Below are positions 41,576 to 48,399 of a DNA stretch of 64,000 nt, in pieces. Within the stretch, counting starts at the first letter, position 1; each line of letters opens with the position of its first letter. The notes under the pieces are model-generated. The model was given only the letters and a program-made list of their open reading frames with translations, was not told where the DNA came from and made no database searches. The translations under genes and the position numbers were made by a program. The DNA is from Burkholderiales bacterium (GTDB lineage Bacteria > Pseudomonadota > Gammaproteobacteria > Burkholderiales > Burkholderiaceae_E), in assembly GCA_027487815.1 (NCBI GenBank), contig JAIYCW010000072.1, positions 62,001 to 126,000 of the forward strand, read 5' to 3'.

Positions 41576-42193
41576 ATGACCGAAACTGCGCCCCTACAAC
41601 CTCCGAAGCGCACCAGGGTGGTGATCGTCACCGACCCCGGAACCCGTGCGCCCTCAATCCAGGCCCTGATTGATGGCCTGGATCCAGAGCGCTTCCAGGT
41701 GGTGGGTGCGATCCAGGCGGATACCGATCTTCAAGATCATCTCACCGCGCTGGCGGCCGATTTGATAGTAGTGGGCGCTGACTCCGGATGGCGAGACAGC
41801 ATAGAGCATTTATGTGTATCAACCCAAGCCTCGCCTCGGCCGATAGTTTTATTCACGGACAACCAGGATACGAGCGTCGTGCGGCGGGCGTTTCAGGCTG
41901 GCGTCACAGCGTATGTGGTGGCGGGCTTGGCTCCCGAACGCGTGGCGTCGGTGCTGGATGTGGCGATTGCGCGCTTTGAGGTTGAGCAGGGGTTGCGGCG
42001 TGAGCTGGCGATATCCAAGGAAAAATTGGGCGAGCTAGAGGTGGTGGACCAAGCCAAACGCATCCTCATCAAGCGGATGGGATTGAGTGAATCCGAAGCC
42101 TATGGTCGCTTGCGCAAGCTGGCCATGGACCGTCAAGACTCCCTGGCATCGGCCGCCCGGCGAGTCATCGAAGCTGCGGAGTTGTTGGGCTAA
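41576..42193 (+). CDS. nasT: NasT-type ANTAR antiterminator
   Basis: A 205-residue regulator with an N-terminal receiver-like domain (about 10-130) and a C-terminal ANTAR RNA-binding domain (about 145-205). The receiver lacks the usual phosphoacceptor pattern (LIVVGADSGWRD), as in other NasT proteins, which are controlled by the nitrate sensor NasS instead of phosphorylation. The ANTAR helix has VVDQAKRILIKRMGLSESEAYGRLRKLAMDRQ split over two helices. NasT binds a pair of hexaloop hairpins in the nas leader RNA and prevents termination. Such hairpins are present 150 bases downstream. NasS is not found beside it. Confidence 0.92.
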   Translation: MTETAPLQPPKRTRVVIVTDPGTRAPSIQALIDGLDPERFQVVGAIQADTDLQDHLTALAADLIVVGADSGWRDSIEHLCVSTQASPRPIVLFTDNQDTSVVRRAFQAGVTAYVVAGLAPERVASVLDVAIARFEVEQGLRRELAISKEKLGELEVVDQAKRILIKRMGLSESEAYGRLRKLAMDRQDSLASAARRVIEAAELLG

Positions 42194-42205
42194 GCGCTTG
42201 TTTTT

Positions 42206-42217
42206 GGTGCGTCGCAC
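42206..42217. promoter_or_regulatory. Possible enhancer-binding site upstream of the sigma-54 promoter
   Basis: GTGCGTCGCAC (42207-42217) is an 11-base palindrome about 130 bases before the predicted transcription start, the distance typical of NtrC-type activators. It only partly resembles the NtrC consensus (TGCACC-N5-GGTGCA), so this is tentative. Confidence 0.25.
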
Positions 42218-42316
42218 AACGGAATGCGCCCGGTTTGATGCACCTCCCAGGATCGAACTGGGGCGAAATGCCAGGCCTGCGCCTGCATTTACCGCGTGTT
42301 GGCAGGGGTTCAGTGC

Positions 42317-42332
42317 TGGCACGCCAATTGCT
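42317..42332 (+). promoter_or_regulatory. Sigma-54 (-24/-12) promoter of the nitrate operon
   Basis: TGGCACGCCAATTGCT matches the sigma-54 consensus TGGCACG-N4-TTGCT. The key GG (42318-42319) and GC (42330-42331) are separated by exactly ten bases. The expected transcription start is near 42343, just ahead of the first leader hairpin. Nitrogen control through RpoN and NtrC is the known pattern for nas operons; here it is inferred. Confidence 0.85.
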
Positions 42333-42345
42333 TGGATCTCGTTGA

Positions 42346-42401
42346 GCTCACAACGAGGTGGGCCTCCTCAACGATATGACTGTTGGACAAAGGCGTCCGG
42401 C
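42346..42401 (+). promoter_or_regulatory. Two-hairpin ANTAR target RNA in the nitrate operon leader
   Basis: Hairpin P1 (42346-42363): stem GCTCAC/GTGGGC, one T-G pair, with hexaloop AACGAG. Hairpin P2 (42382-42401): stem GTTGGAC/GTCCGGC, two T-G pairs, with hexaloop AAAGGC. Both loops have six bases, with A at position 1 and G at position 4, the known requirement for ANTAR binding. An 18-base linker separates them. P2 shares bases with the 5' arm of the terminator that follows, so P2 and the terminator exclude each other. Confidence 0.8.
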
Positions 42402-42439
42402 TGCCGCAGCGATGAGGTGGCCGCACGCCTTGATTTTTT
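42390..42439 (+). terminator. Attenuator terminator of the nitrate operon
   Basis: AAGGCGT (42390-42396) pairs with ACGCCTT (42425-42431); after one C-C mismatch the stem continues with CGGC against GCCG. Six T follow at 42434-42439, directly before the GGAG ribosome-binding site (42440-42443). The 5' arm overlaps hairpin P2, so NasT binding should permit read-through. Confidence 0.85.
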
Positions 42440-42450
42440 GGAGCTTAACT

Positions 42451-43761
42451 ATGACTACTCTTCCTCCGGTTGTTTCCACGCCCTCCACTGTGGATGCCAA
42501 CCCTGTTGTTTCTTCGGCTGACCTCCCCTCCTCCTCCAAACGCGCCACCCTCGCCGGTGCCGCTGCACTTACGGTGGCCTCCATGATTGATCCAATGCTG
42601 CGTGCGCAGGTTTATGCGCAAGGTTCTGACGCGCCTGAAAAGAAGGAAGTCAAGATTGGCTTCATTCCCCTCACCGACTGCGCTTCGGTGGTGATGGCCT
42701 CGCAGCTCGAGTTGGATAAAAAGTACGGCGTCAAAATCATCCCGACCAAGGAAGCGTCCTGGGCCAGCGTGCGCGACAAGCTCGTCAATGGTGAGATTGA
42801 CTTCGCCCATGTGCTCTATGGCTTGATCTACGGCGTGCAGATGGGTATTGGTGGCGCGAAAAAAGACATGTCGGTGCTGATGACCCTGAATCGCAACGGC
42901 CAGGGCATCACTATTAGCAAGAAGTTGGCTGAGAAGGGTGCGGTCGATGGCGCATCGCTAGCTAAATTGATGGCTACCGAGAAGCGTGAATACACCGCCG
43001 CGCAAACCTTCCCTACCGGAACGCATGCGATGTGGATCTACTACTGGCTGGCCTCGCACGGACTGAATCCGATCAAGGACCTCAAGGTCATCACCGTGCC
43101 TCCCCCGCAAATGGTGGCCAACATGCGTGTGGGCAACATGGATATGTACTGTGTGGGCGAGCCCTGGAATCACCGCGCGATTGCCGATGGTATTGGTGTG
43201 AGCGGTGCCACGACTCAAGACATCTGGAAGGACCACCCTGAAAAGGTGCTTGGAGCCACCGCCGAGTTCGTGAAGAAAAACCCCAACACTGCGCGTGCAG
43301 TGATTTCAGCGATTCTGGATGCGGGCAAATGGATTGATGCCGGCTTGGTCAACAAGAACAAGATGGCCGATACGATTTCGCAGCAGGCTTATGTGAATAC
43401 TTCGCGTGATGTGATTATTGATCGCATTCTGGGCCGCTATCAAAACGGCTTGGGCAAGACCTGGGACGATCCCAACCACATGAAGTTTTTCGACGACGGC
43501 GCGGTGACCTATCCCTACTTATCTGATGGCATGTGGTTCCTGACTCAGCATCGTCGCTGGGGCTTGTTGAAGGAAGATCCGGATTATCTGGCGGTAGCCA
43601 AGCAGGTCAATGCCATTGATATCTACAAACAAGCCGCCGCCGCTGCAAAAGTGGCTTTGCCCAAGAGCGACATGCGCAGCTCCAAGCTGATGGATGGTGT
43701 GGTGTGGGATGGCAGCAAGCCCAAGGAATACGCCGCATCGTTCAAGATCAAAAACGCCTGA
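42451..43761 (+). CDS. nrtA: Nitrate ABC transporter substrate-binding protein (CmpA/NrtA/NasF family)
   Basis: A 436-residue periplasmic nitrate/nitrite-binding protein. The first 60 residues hold a long N-region and a Tat-like signal (SSKRATLAGAAALTVASM, a KR rather than an RR pair), so it is exported and is not the cytoplasmic sensor NasS. The binding core has VKIGFIPLTDCASVVMA, IPTKEASWASVRDKL and AHVLYGLIYGVQMGIGG, then TFPTGTHAMWIYYWLASHG. The start at 42451 has GGAG eight bases upstream; an in-frame ATG at 42358 lies inside the leader RNA and is unlikely. First gene of the nrtABD-nirBD-nasA operon. Confidence 0.93.
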   Translation: MTTLPPVVSTPSTVDANPVVSSADLPSSSKRATLAGAAALTVASMIDPMLRAQVYAQGSDAPEKKEVKIGFIPLTDCASVVMASQLELDKKYGVKIIPTKEASWASVRDKLVNGEIDFAHVLYGLIYGVQMGIGGAKKDMSVLMTLNRNGQGITISKKLAEKGAVDGASLAKLMATEKREYTAAQTFPTGTHAMWIYYWLASHGLNPIKDLKVITVPPPQMVANMRVGNMDMYCVGEPWNHRAIADGIGVSGATTQDIWKDHPEKVLGATAEFVKKNPNTARAVISAILDAGKWIDAGLVNKNKMADTISQQAYVNTSRDVIIDRILGRYQNGLGKTWDDPNHMKFFDDGAVTYPYLSDGMWFLTQHRRWGLLKEDPDYLAVAKQVNAIDIYKQAAAAAKVALPKSDMRSSKLMDGVVWDGSKPKEYAASFKIKNA

Positions 43762-43804
43762 GCGCGCGCTACTTAACCCAGTCTTCACACAAGTGGACTC
43801 CAAG

Positions 43805-44731
43805 ATGACCAGTATTGCTACAACTCCGCTGCAAGCTGCAGCGGCCCCGGTGGTATCGACCACTGGGGTTGGCGCAAAGCCAGTGATTTCAACGGCGCCC
43901 AGTGCGCCAGTCGCGGCGATCCAACCGGCCAAGCCCGTAGTCTCTGAGGCAGTGCGTCGGCGCATTCGCAACGAACGTATCCTCAAGGTAGTGGCCCCGA
44001 TCCTGGGCCTCTTGATCATGCTGTTGATCTGGGAAGCGATCTCCAAGGGTGGTCAAACCATTCCTGGCCCGATCGCCACTGGCAAGCAAGCTATCGCCGT
44101 GTTCTCCGATCCGTTTTATCAAAACGGCCCGAATGATCAAGGCATCGGCTACAAGATCATCAATTCGCTCGGTCGTGTAGGCCTGGGCTTTGGCCTGGCT
44201 GCGTTGATTGGAATTCCTCTGGGGTTTTTGATTGGCCGCTTCAGTTTTCTGAACAACATGATCTCGCCGATCATCGCCTTGTTGCGCCCGGTTTCGCCAC
44301 TGGCCTGGTTGCCGATTGGTTTGCTGGTGTTTAAGGGCGCACATCCCGCTGCGATCTGGACGATCTTCATCTCCGCCATCTGGCCGATGATCATCAACAC
44401 TGCAGTGGGCGTGCAGCGGGTGCCGCAAGACTATATGAACGTGGCTCGTGTGCTGAATCTTTCCGAGTGGAAGATCTTCACCAAGATCCTGTTCCCTGCA
44501 GTACTGCCCTACATGATGACCGGCGTGCGCTTGGCAATTGGTGTGGCTTGGCTCGTGATTGTGGCTGCTGAGATGCTGACCGGTGGCGTGGGTATCGGCT
44601 TCTGGATTTGGGATGAGTGGAACAACCTGAAAGTGGAAAGCATCATTACCGCGATCATCGTTGTGGGTGTTATCGGGTTGCTGCTTGAAGCAGGCCTGAT
44701 GTGGTTGGCCAAACGCTTTTCCTACGAATAA
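43805..44731 (+). CDS. nrtB: Nitrate ABC transporter permease
   Basis: A 308-residue inner-membrane permease. The first 50 residues are soluble and rich in Ala, Pro and Val. Helices include [18 protein letters not shown] and [17 protein letters not shown]. The NrtB signature [15 protein letters not shown] is present, and the C-terminal part has [31 protein letters not shown]. It forms the nitrate channel with NrtD. It follows nrtA by 43 bases and precedes nrtD by ten. Confidence 0.94.
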   Translation: MTSIATTPLQAAAAPVVSTTGVGAKPVISTAPSAPVAAIQPAKPVVSEAVRRRIRNERILKVVAPILGLLIMLLIWEAISKGGQTIPGPIATGKQAIAVFSDPFYQNGPNDQGIGYKIINSLGRVGLGFGLAALIGIPLGFLIGRFSFLNNMISPIIALLRPVSPLAWLPIGLLVFKGAHPAAIWTIFISAIWPMIINTAVGVQRVPQDYMNVARVLNLSEWKIFTKILFPAVLPYMMTGVRLAIGVAWLVIVAAEMLTGGVGIGFWIWDEWNNLKVESIITAIIVVGVIGLLLEAGLMWLAKRFSYE

Positions 44732-44741
44732 GGAGCCGAAC

Positions 44742-45596
44742 ATGATCGGTGAAATCAAACTCGACCCGAAAAGCGGACAGGCCAAAGAAGCCTTTGATGC
44801 CAACTACGTAGTGGTGAATCAGGTGGGCATGGTGTTCGATACCAAGAAGGGCGCGTTCGTTGCGCTTCGCGATATCAACCTCACCGTGCACAAGGGCGAA
44901 GTCGTCAGCTTGATCGGCCACTCCGGCTGCGGCAAATCCACCTTGCTTAACCTGGTCGCGGGGTTGTTGTTGCCCACCGATGGCCATCTGCTTTGCGCGA
45001 ATCGGGAAATCAAGGGTCCGGGGCCCGAGCGGGGCGTGGTGTTTCAGAACCACTCCTTGCTGCCCTGGATGAGCTGCCTGGAAAATGTGTTGCTCGCCGT
45101 GGAGCGGGTGTTTGGCGATAAAGAAACCAAGGCGCAGCTCAAACAGCGCGCACTGGCTGCACTTGATATGGTGGGCTTAAGCCATGCGGTAGATAAGAAG
45201 CCACAAGAGATTTCTGGTGGCATGAAACAGCGCGTGGGGATTGCGCGCGCGCTGGCAATGGAGCCTCGGGTGTTGTTGATGGATGAGCCGTTTGGCGCAT
45301 TGGATGCGCTTACTCGCGCACACCTGCAAGATGAGCTTTTGCGCATCATCGGGAAGACCGGCTCCACCGTGATTCTGGTCACCCATGATGTGGATGAGGC
45401 CGTGCTGCTCTCGGATCGTATTGTGATGATGACCAATGGCCCTGCAGCCACCATCGGCGAGATCGTGGACGTGAAGCTGGAGCGTCCGCGTGATCGTGTG
45501 GCCTTGGCCGAAAGCCAGGCATACATGCACATCCGCACTCAGGTGCTGGAGTTCCTGTATCGCCGTCATTCCCATGTTGAGGCGCAGGCGGCCTAG
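44742..45596 (+). CDS. nrtD: Nitrate ABC transporter ATP-binding protein
   Basis: A 284-residue ATPase. Walker A is GHSGCGKST near residue 62, then [16 protein letters not shown] for the Q-loop, signature [16 protein letters not shown], Walker [15 protein letters not shown], and [18 protein letters not shown]. It lacks the NrtA-like C-terminal domain found in NrtC. The nirB start lies 12 bases after its stop. The downstream genes turn imported nitrate and nitrite into ammonium. Confidence 0.94.
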   Translation: MIGEIKLDPKSGQAKEAFDANYVVVNQVGMVFDTKKGAFVALRDINLTVHKGEVVSLIGHSGCGKSTLLNLVAGLLLPTDGHLLCANREIKGPGPERGVVFQNHSLLPWMSCLENVLLAVERVFGDKETKAQLKQRALAALDMVGLSHAVDKKPQEISGGMKQRVGIARALAMEPRVLLMDEPFGALDALTRAHLQDELLRIIGKTGSTVILVTHDVDEAVLLSDRIVMMTNGPAATIGEIVDVKLERPRDRVALAESQAYMHIRTQVLEFLYRRHSHVEAQAA

Positions 45597-45607
45597 GCGG
45601 ATCAGCG

Positions 45608-48091
45608 ATGAAAAGACTCAAATTAGTAGTGGTGGGTAATGGCATGGCGGGAATCCGCACCGTGGAAGAGGTGTTGGCTCTGGCCCCCGATCTCTACGAC
45701 ATCACCGTGTTTGGTGCCGAGCCGCATCCCAACTACAACCGTATTTTGCTCTCACCAGTGCTCGCAGGCGAACAGAAGCTTGAGGACATCATCCTCAATG
45801 ATCGGCAGTGGTATGAGGATCACGGCATCAAGCTTTTAACCAGCAAAAAGGTAGTGCATATCGATCGGCTCAAGCGCGAAGTCGTGGCTGATGATGGCAC
45901 CACCGAAGCCTATGATCGAGTGCTGCTTGCCACAGGCTCCAACCCTTTCATGTTGCCCGTGCCTGGGGCTAATCTGCCAGGTGTGATCTCCTATCGGGAT
46001 ATTGCAGATACCAATGCGATGATTGATGCGGCGGCGCAATTCAAGCGTGCAGTGGTGATTGGTGGTGGGCTGTTGGGTCTTGAAGCGGCCAACGGTTTGA
46101 AGCTGCGTGGCATGGATGTTACTGTGGTGCACATCATGCCCTGGCTGATGGAGCGTCAACTCGATCGCACCGCAGCCAAGATGCTGCAGCGCTCGCTTGA
46201 AGAGCGTGGATTGCAGTTCATGCTGGAAGCAAAAACAGCCGCTCTGGTCGCAGCGCAGGATGGGCCGCATGCCGGGCGAGTGAGCGCGGTAAGGTTTCAG
46301 GATGGCACCGAGCTTGCGACCGATCTGGTGGTCATGGCAGTGGGCATTCGGCCGAATGTGGAGCTGGCCGAAAAGATCGGCCTGCATGTGCATCGCGGCA
46401 TTGTGGTGAATGACACGATGCAGACTTTCGATCCGCGCATCTATGCTGTGGGCGAGTGCGCCAACCATCGCGGTATCGCCTACGGTTTGGTCGCCCCGCT
46501 TTTCGAGATGGCCAAGGTGGCTGCGAATCATCTCGCGCAACTGGGCATTGGCCGCTACTCGGGCTCGGTCACTTCCACGAAATTAAAGGTCACCGGAATC
46601 GATCTGTTCTCCGCAGGCGAGTTTATGGGCGGTGAGGGGTGCGAGGAAATCACGCTCGCCGATCCGATGGCCGGGGTGTATAAAAAGCTGGTGATCAAGG
46701 ATGATCAACTGGTGGGCGCATGCCTGTATGGCGACACGGCGGATGGGTCTTGGTATTTCAAGCTCTTACGCGATGGCACCAAGGTACATGAATTGCGTGA
46801 TCGCCTGATGTTTGGTGAAAGTAATCTGGGCGATACCGGTCATCAGGGGCAAAGCAAAGCCATGGCGATGGCTGATGATGCCGAGGTCTGTGGTTGCAAC
46901 GGCGTGTGTAAAGGCACCATCGTCAGGGCAGTGAAGGACAAAGGCTTGTTCACCCTGGATGAAGTGCGCAAGCACACCAAGGCATCAAGCTCATGCGGCT
47001 CATGCACCGGGCTGGTCGAGCAGATTTTACTCAATGTCCTGGGCTCAGATTATTCCGCTACGCCGAAGGTTAAGGCGATGTGTGGTTGCACCGACCATAC
47101 GCATGATGAAGTGCGCAAGGCGATCCGTGAAAACAAGCTGCTCTCCACCGCGCAAACCTTCAGCTTCATGGAGTGGCGCACGCCCAATGGATGCGCCACC
47201 TGTCGGCCTGCAGTTAACTACTACTGTTTAAGCAGCTGGCCGCGTGAAGCGGTGGATGATCCGCAATCACGCTTCATCAATGAACGTAAGCATGCCAACA
47301 TCCAAAAGGACGGCACCTACAGTGTCATCCCGCGGATGTGGGGCGGCGAAACCAACTCGGGCGAGCTGCGCCGGATCGCCGATGTCGTGGATAAGTTTCA
47401 GATCCCCACTGTGAAAGTCACGGGTGGTCAGCGGATTGATCTGCTCGGGGTGAAGCAGGAGGATTTGCAGCAGGTGTGGAAAGAGCTTGCCATGCCTTCG
47501 GGCCATGCCTATGCCAAAGCGCTGCGCACGGTAAAGACGTGCGTGGGCTCGGAGTGGTGCCGGTTTGGCACGCAGAATTCCACCCAGATGGGGATTGATC
47601 TTGAAAAGGCGCTGTGGCGGATGTATGCGCCGCATAAGGTCAAGATTGCGGTTTCGGGTTGCCCGCGCAACTGTGCTGAGGCAGGCATCAAGGATGTGGG
47701 CGTGATCGGGGTGGACTCGGGCTGGGAGCTTTATGTTGCGGGCAACGGTGGCATCAAAACCGAGGTTGCGCAGTTCCTGGTGAAAGTCAAAACCGCTGAG
47801 GAAGTCCTGGAGTATTCCGGTGCCTTCCTGCAGCTTTATCGCGAAGAAGCCTGGTATCTCGATCGCACCGTGCACTATGTGGCACGGGTTGGCTTGGAGT
47901 ATGTGAAGCAACGCATTCTCGAAGATCATGAGGGCCGCAAAGCCTTGTGGGAACGGATGCAGTTTTCCCTGGAGCTTGAGCCTGATCCCTGGCATCAGCC
48001 TGATGTGGCTCGTGTGGATTCGCGCCAATTCCAGCCGATCATGCTGCAGCCGGTGGGCTCTGGTGTTGCTTCTGCAGGAGCCTCCGCATGA
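45608..48091 (+). CDS. nirB: Assimilatory nitrite reductase, large subunit
   Basis: An 827-residue siroheme enzyme reducing nitrite to ammonium with NAD(P)H. An N-terminal FAD/NAD(P)H oxidoreductase (about 1-400) has VVVGNGMAGIRTVEEV and VVIGGGLLGLEAANGL. [2Fe-2S] BFD-type segments follow: CGCNGVCKGTIV near 427 with SSCGSCTGLV, and MCGCTD with CATCRP. The C-terminal nitrite/sulfite reductase half carries the siroheme/[4Fe-4S] cysteines in CVGSEWCRFG (about 643) and SGCPRNCAEAG (about 683). All ligands are present. It overlaps nirD by four bases. Confidence 0.96.
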   Translation: MKRLKLVVVGNGMAGIRTVEEVLALAPDLYDITVFGAEPHPNYNRILLSPVLAGEQKLEDIILNDRQWYEDHGIKLLTSKKVVHIDRLKREVVADDGTTEAYDRVLLATGSNPFMLPVPGANLPGVISYRDIADTNAMIDAAAQFKRAVVIGGGLLGLEAANGLKLRGMDVTVVHIMPWLMERQLDRTAAKMLQRSLEERGLQFMLEAKTAALVAAQDGPHAGRVSAVRFQDGTELATDLVVMAVGIRPNVELAEKIGLHVHRGIVVNDTMQTFDPRIYAVGECANHRGIAYGLVAPLFEMAKVAANHLAQLGIGRYSGSVTSTKLKVTGIDLFSAGEFMGGEGCEEITLADPMAGVYKKLVIKDDQLVGACLYGDTADGSWYFKLLRDGTKVHELRDRLMFGESNLGDTGHQGQSKAMAMADDAEVCGCNGVCKGTIVRAVKDKGLFTLDEVRKHTKASSSCGSCTGLVEQILLNVLGSDYSATPKVKAMCGCTDHTHDEVRKAIRENKLLSTAQTFSFMEWRTPNGCATCRPAVNYYCLSSWPREAVDDPQSRFINERKHANIQKDGTYSVIPRMWGGETNSGELRRIADVVDKFQIPTVKVTGGQRIDLLGVKQEDLQQVWKELAMPSGHAYAKALRTVKTCVGSEWCRFGTQNSTQMGIDLEKALWRMYAPHKVKIAVSGCPRNCAEAGIKDVGVIGVDSGWELYVAGNGGIKTEVAQFLVKVKTAEEVLEYSGAFLQLYREEAWYLDRTVHYVARVGLEYVKQRILEDHEGRKALWERMQFSLELEPDPWHQPDVARVDSRQFQPIMLQPVGSGVASAGASA

Positions 48092-48399
48092 GTCAGTGGC
48101 AGGAAGTGTGCGATGTGAATGACATTCCAGTGCTTGGCGCTCGCGTGCTCAAGCGCGCCGAGGGTGGCGATATTGCGGTGTTTCGAAACAGTGTGGACAA
48201 GGTGTTTGCGCTATTGGATCGCTGCCCCCATAAAGGTGGCCCGCTATCGCAAGGCATTGTGTTTGGCGAGAAGGTCGCCTGCCCTTTGCACAACTGGAAT
48301 ATCGAGCTGAACACGGGCTGCGCCACCGCGCCCGATGAAGGCTGCGCACAGCGCTTTGCCATCAAGGTCGAGGCGGGGCGTGTCTTTATCGAGCTCTGA
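48088..48399 (+). CDS. nirD: Nitrite reductase, small subunit
   Basis: A 103-residue Rieske-fold small subunit. The segments VFALLDRCPHKGGPLSQG and CPLHNWNIEL keep the Rieske CPH and C-L-H ligands, so it may bind a [2Fe-2S] cluster, whereas many NirD proteins have lost them. It pairs with NirB. Its start overlaps the nirB stop by four bases and its end overlaps the nasA start by 20. Confidence 0.94.
   Translation: MSQWQEVCDVNDIPVLGARVLKRAEGGDIAVFRNSVDKVFALLDRCPHKGGPLSQGIVFGEKVACPLHNWNIELNTGCATAPDEGCAQRFAIKVEAGRVFIEL

Noticed and set aside
42338-42357. Perfect hairpin CTCGTTG-AGCTCA-CAACGAG with a hexaloop, as the first ANTAR hairpin
   Set aside because: Its loop has T at position 4, and its 5' arm begins before the start expected from the sigma-54 promoter. 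The overlapping hairpin with loop AACGAG fits both conditions better.
42358-42450. Upstream in-frame start for the nitrate-binding protein
   Set aside because: The extra codons lie in the leader RNA, covering the second hairpin and the terminator; the ATG at 42451 has a good ribosome-binding site and gives a normal signal region.
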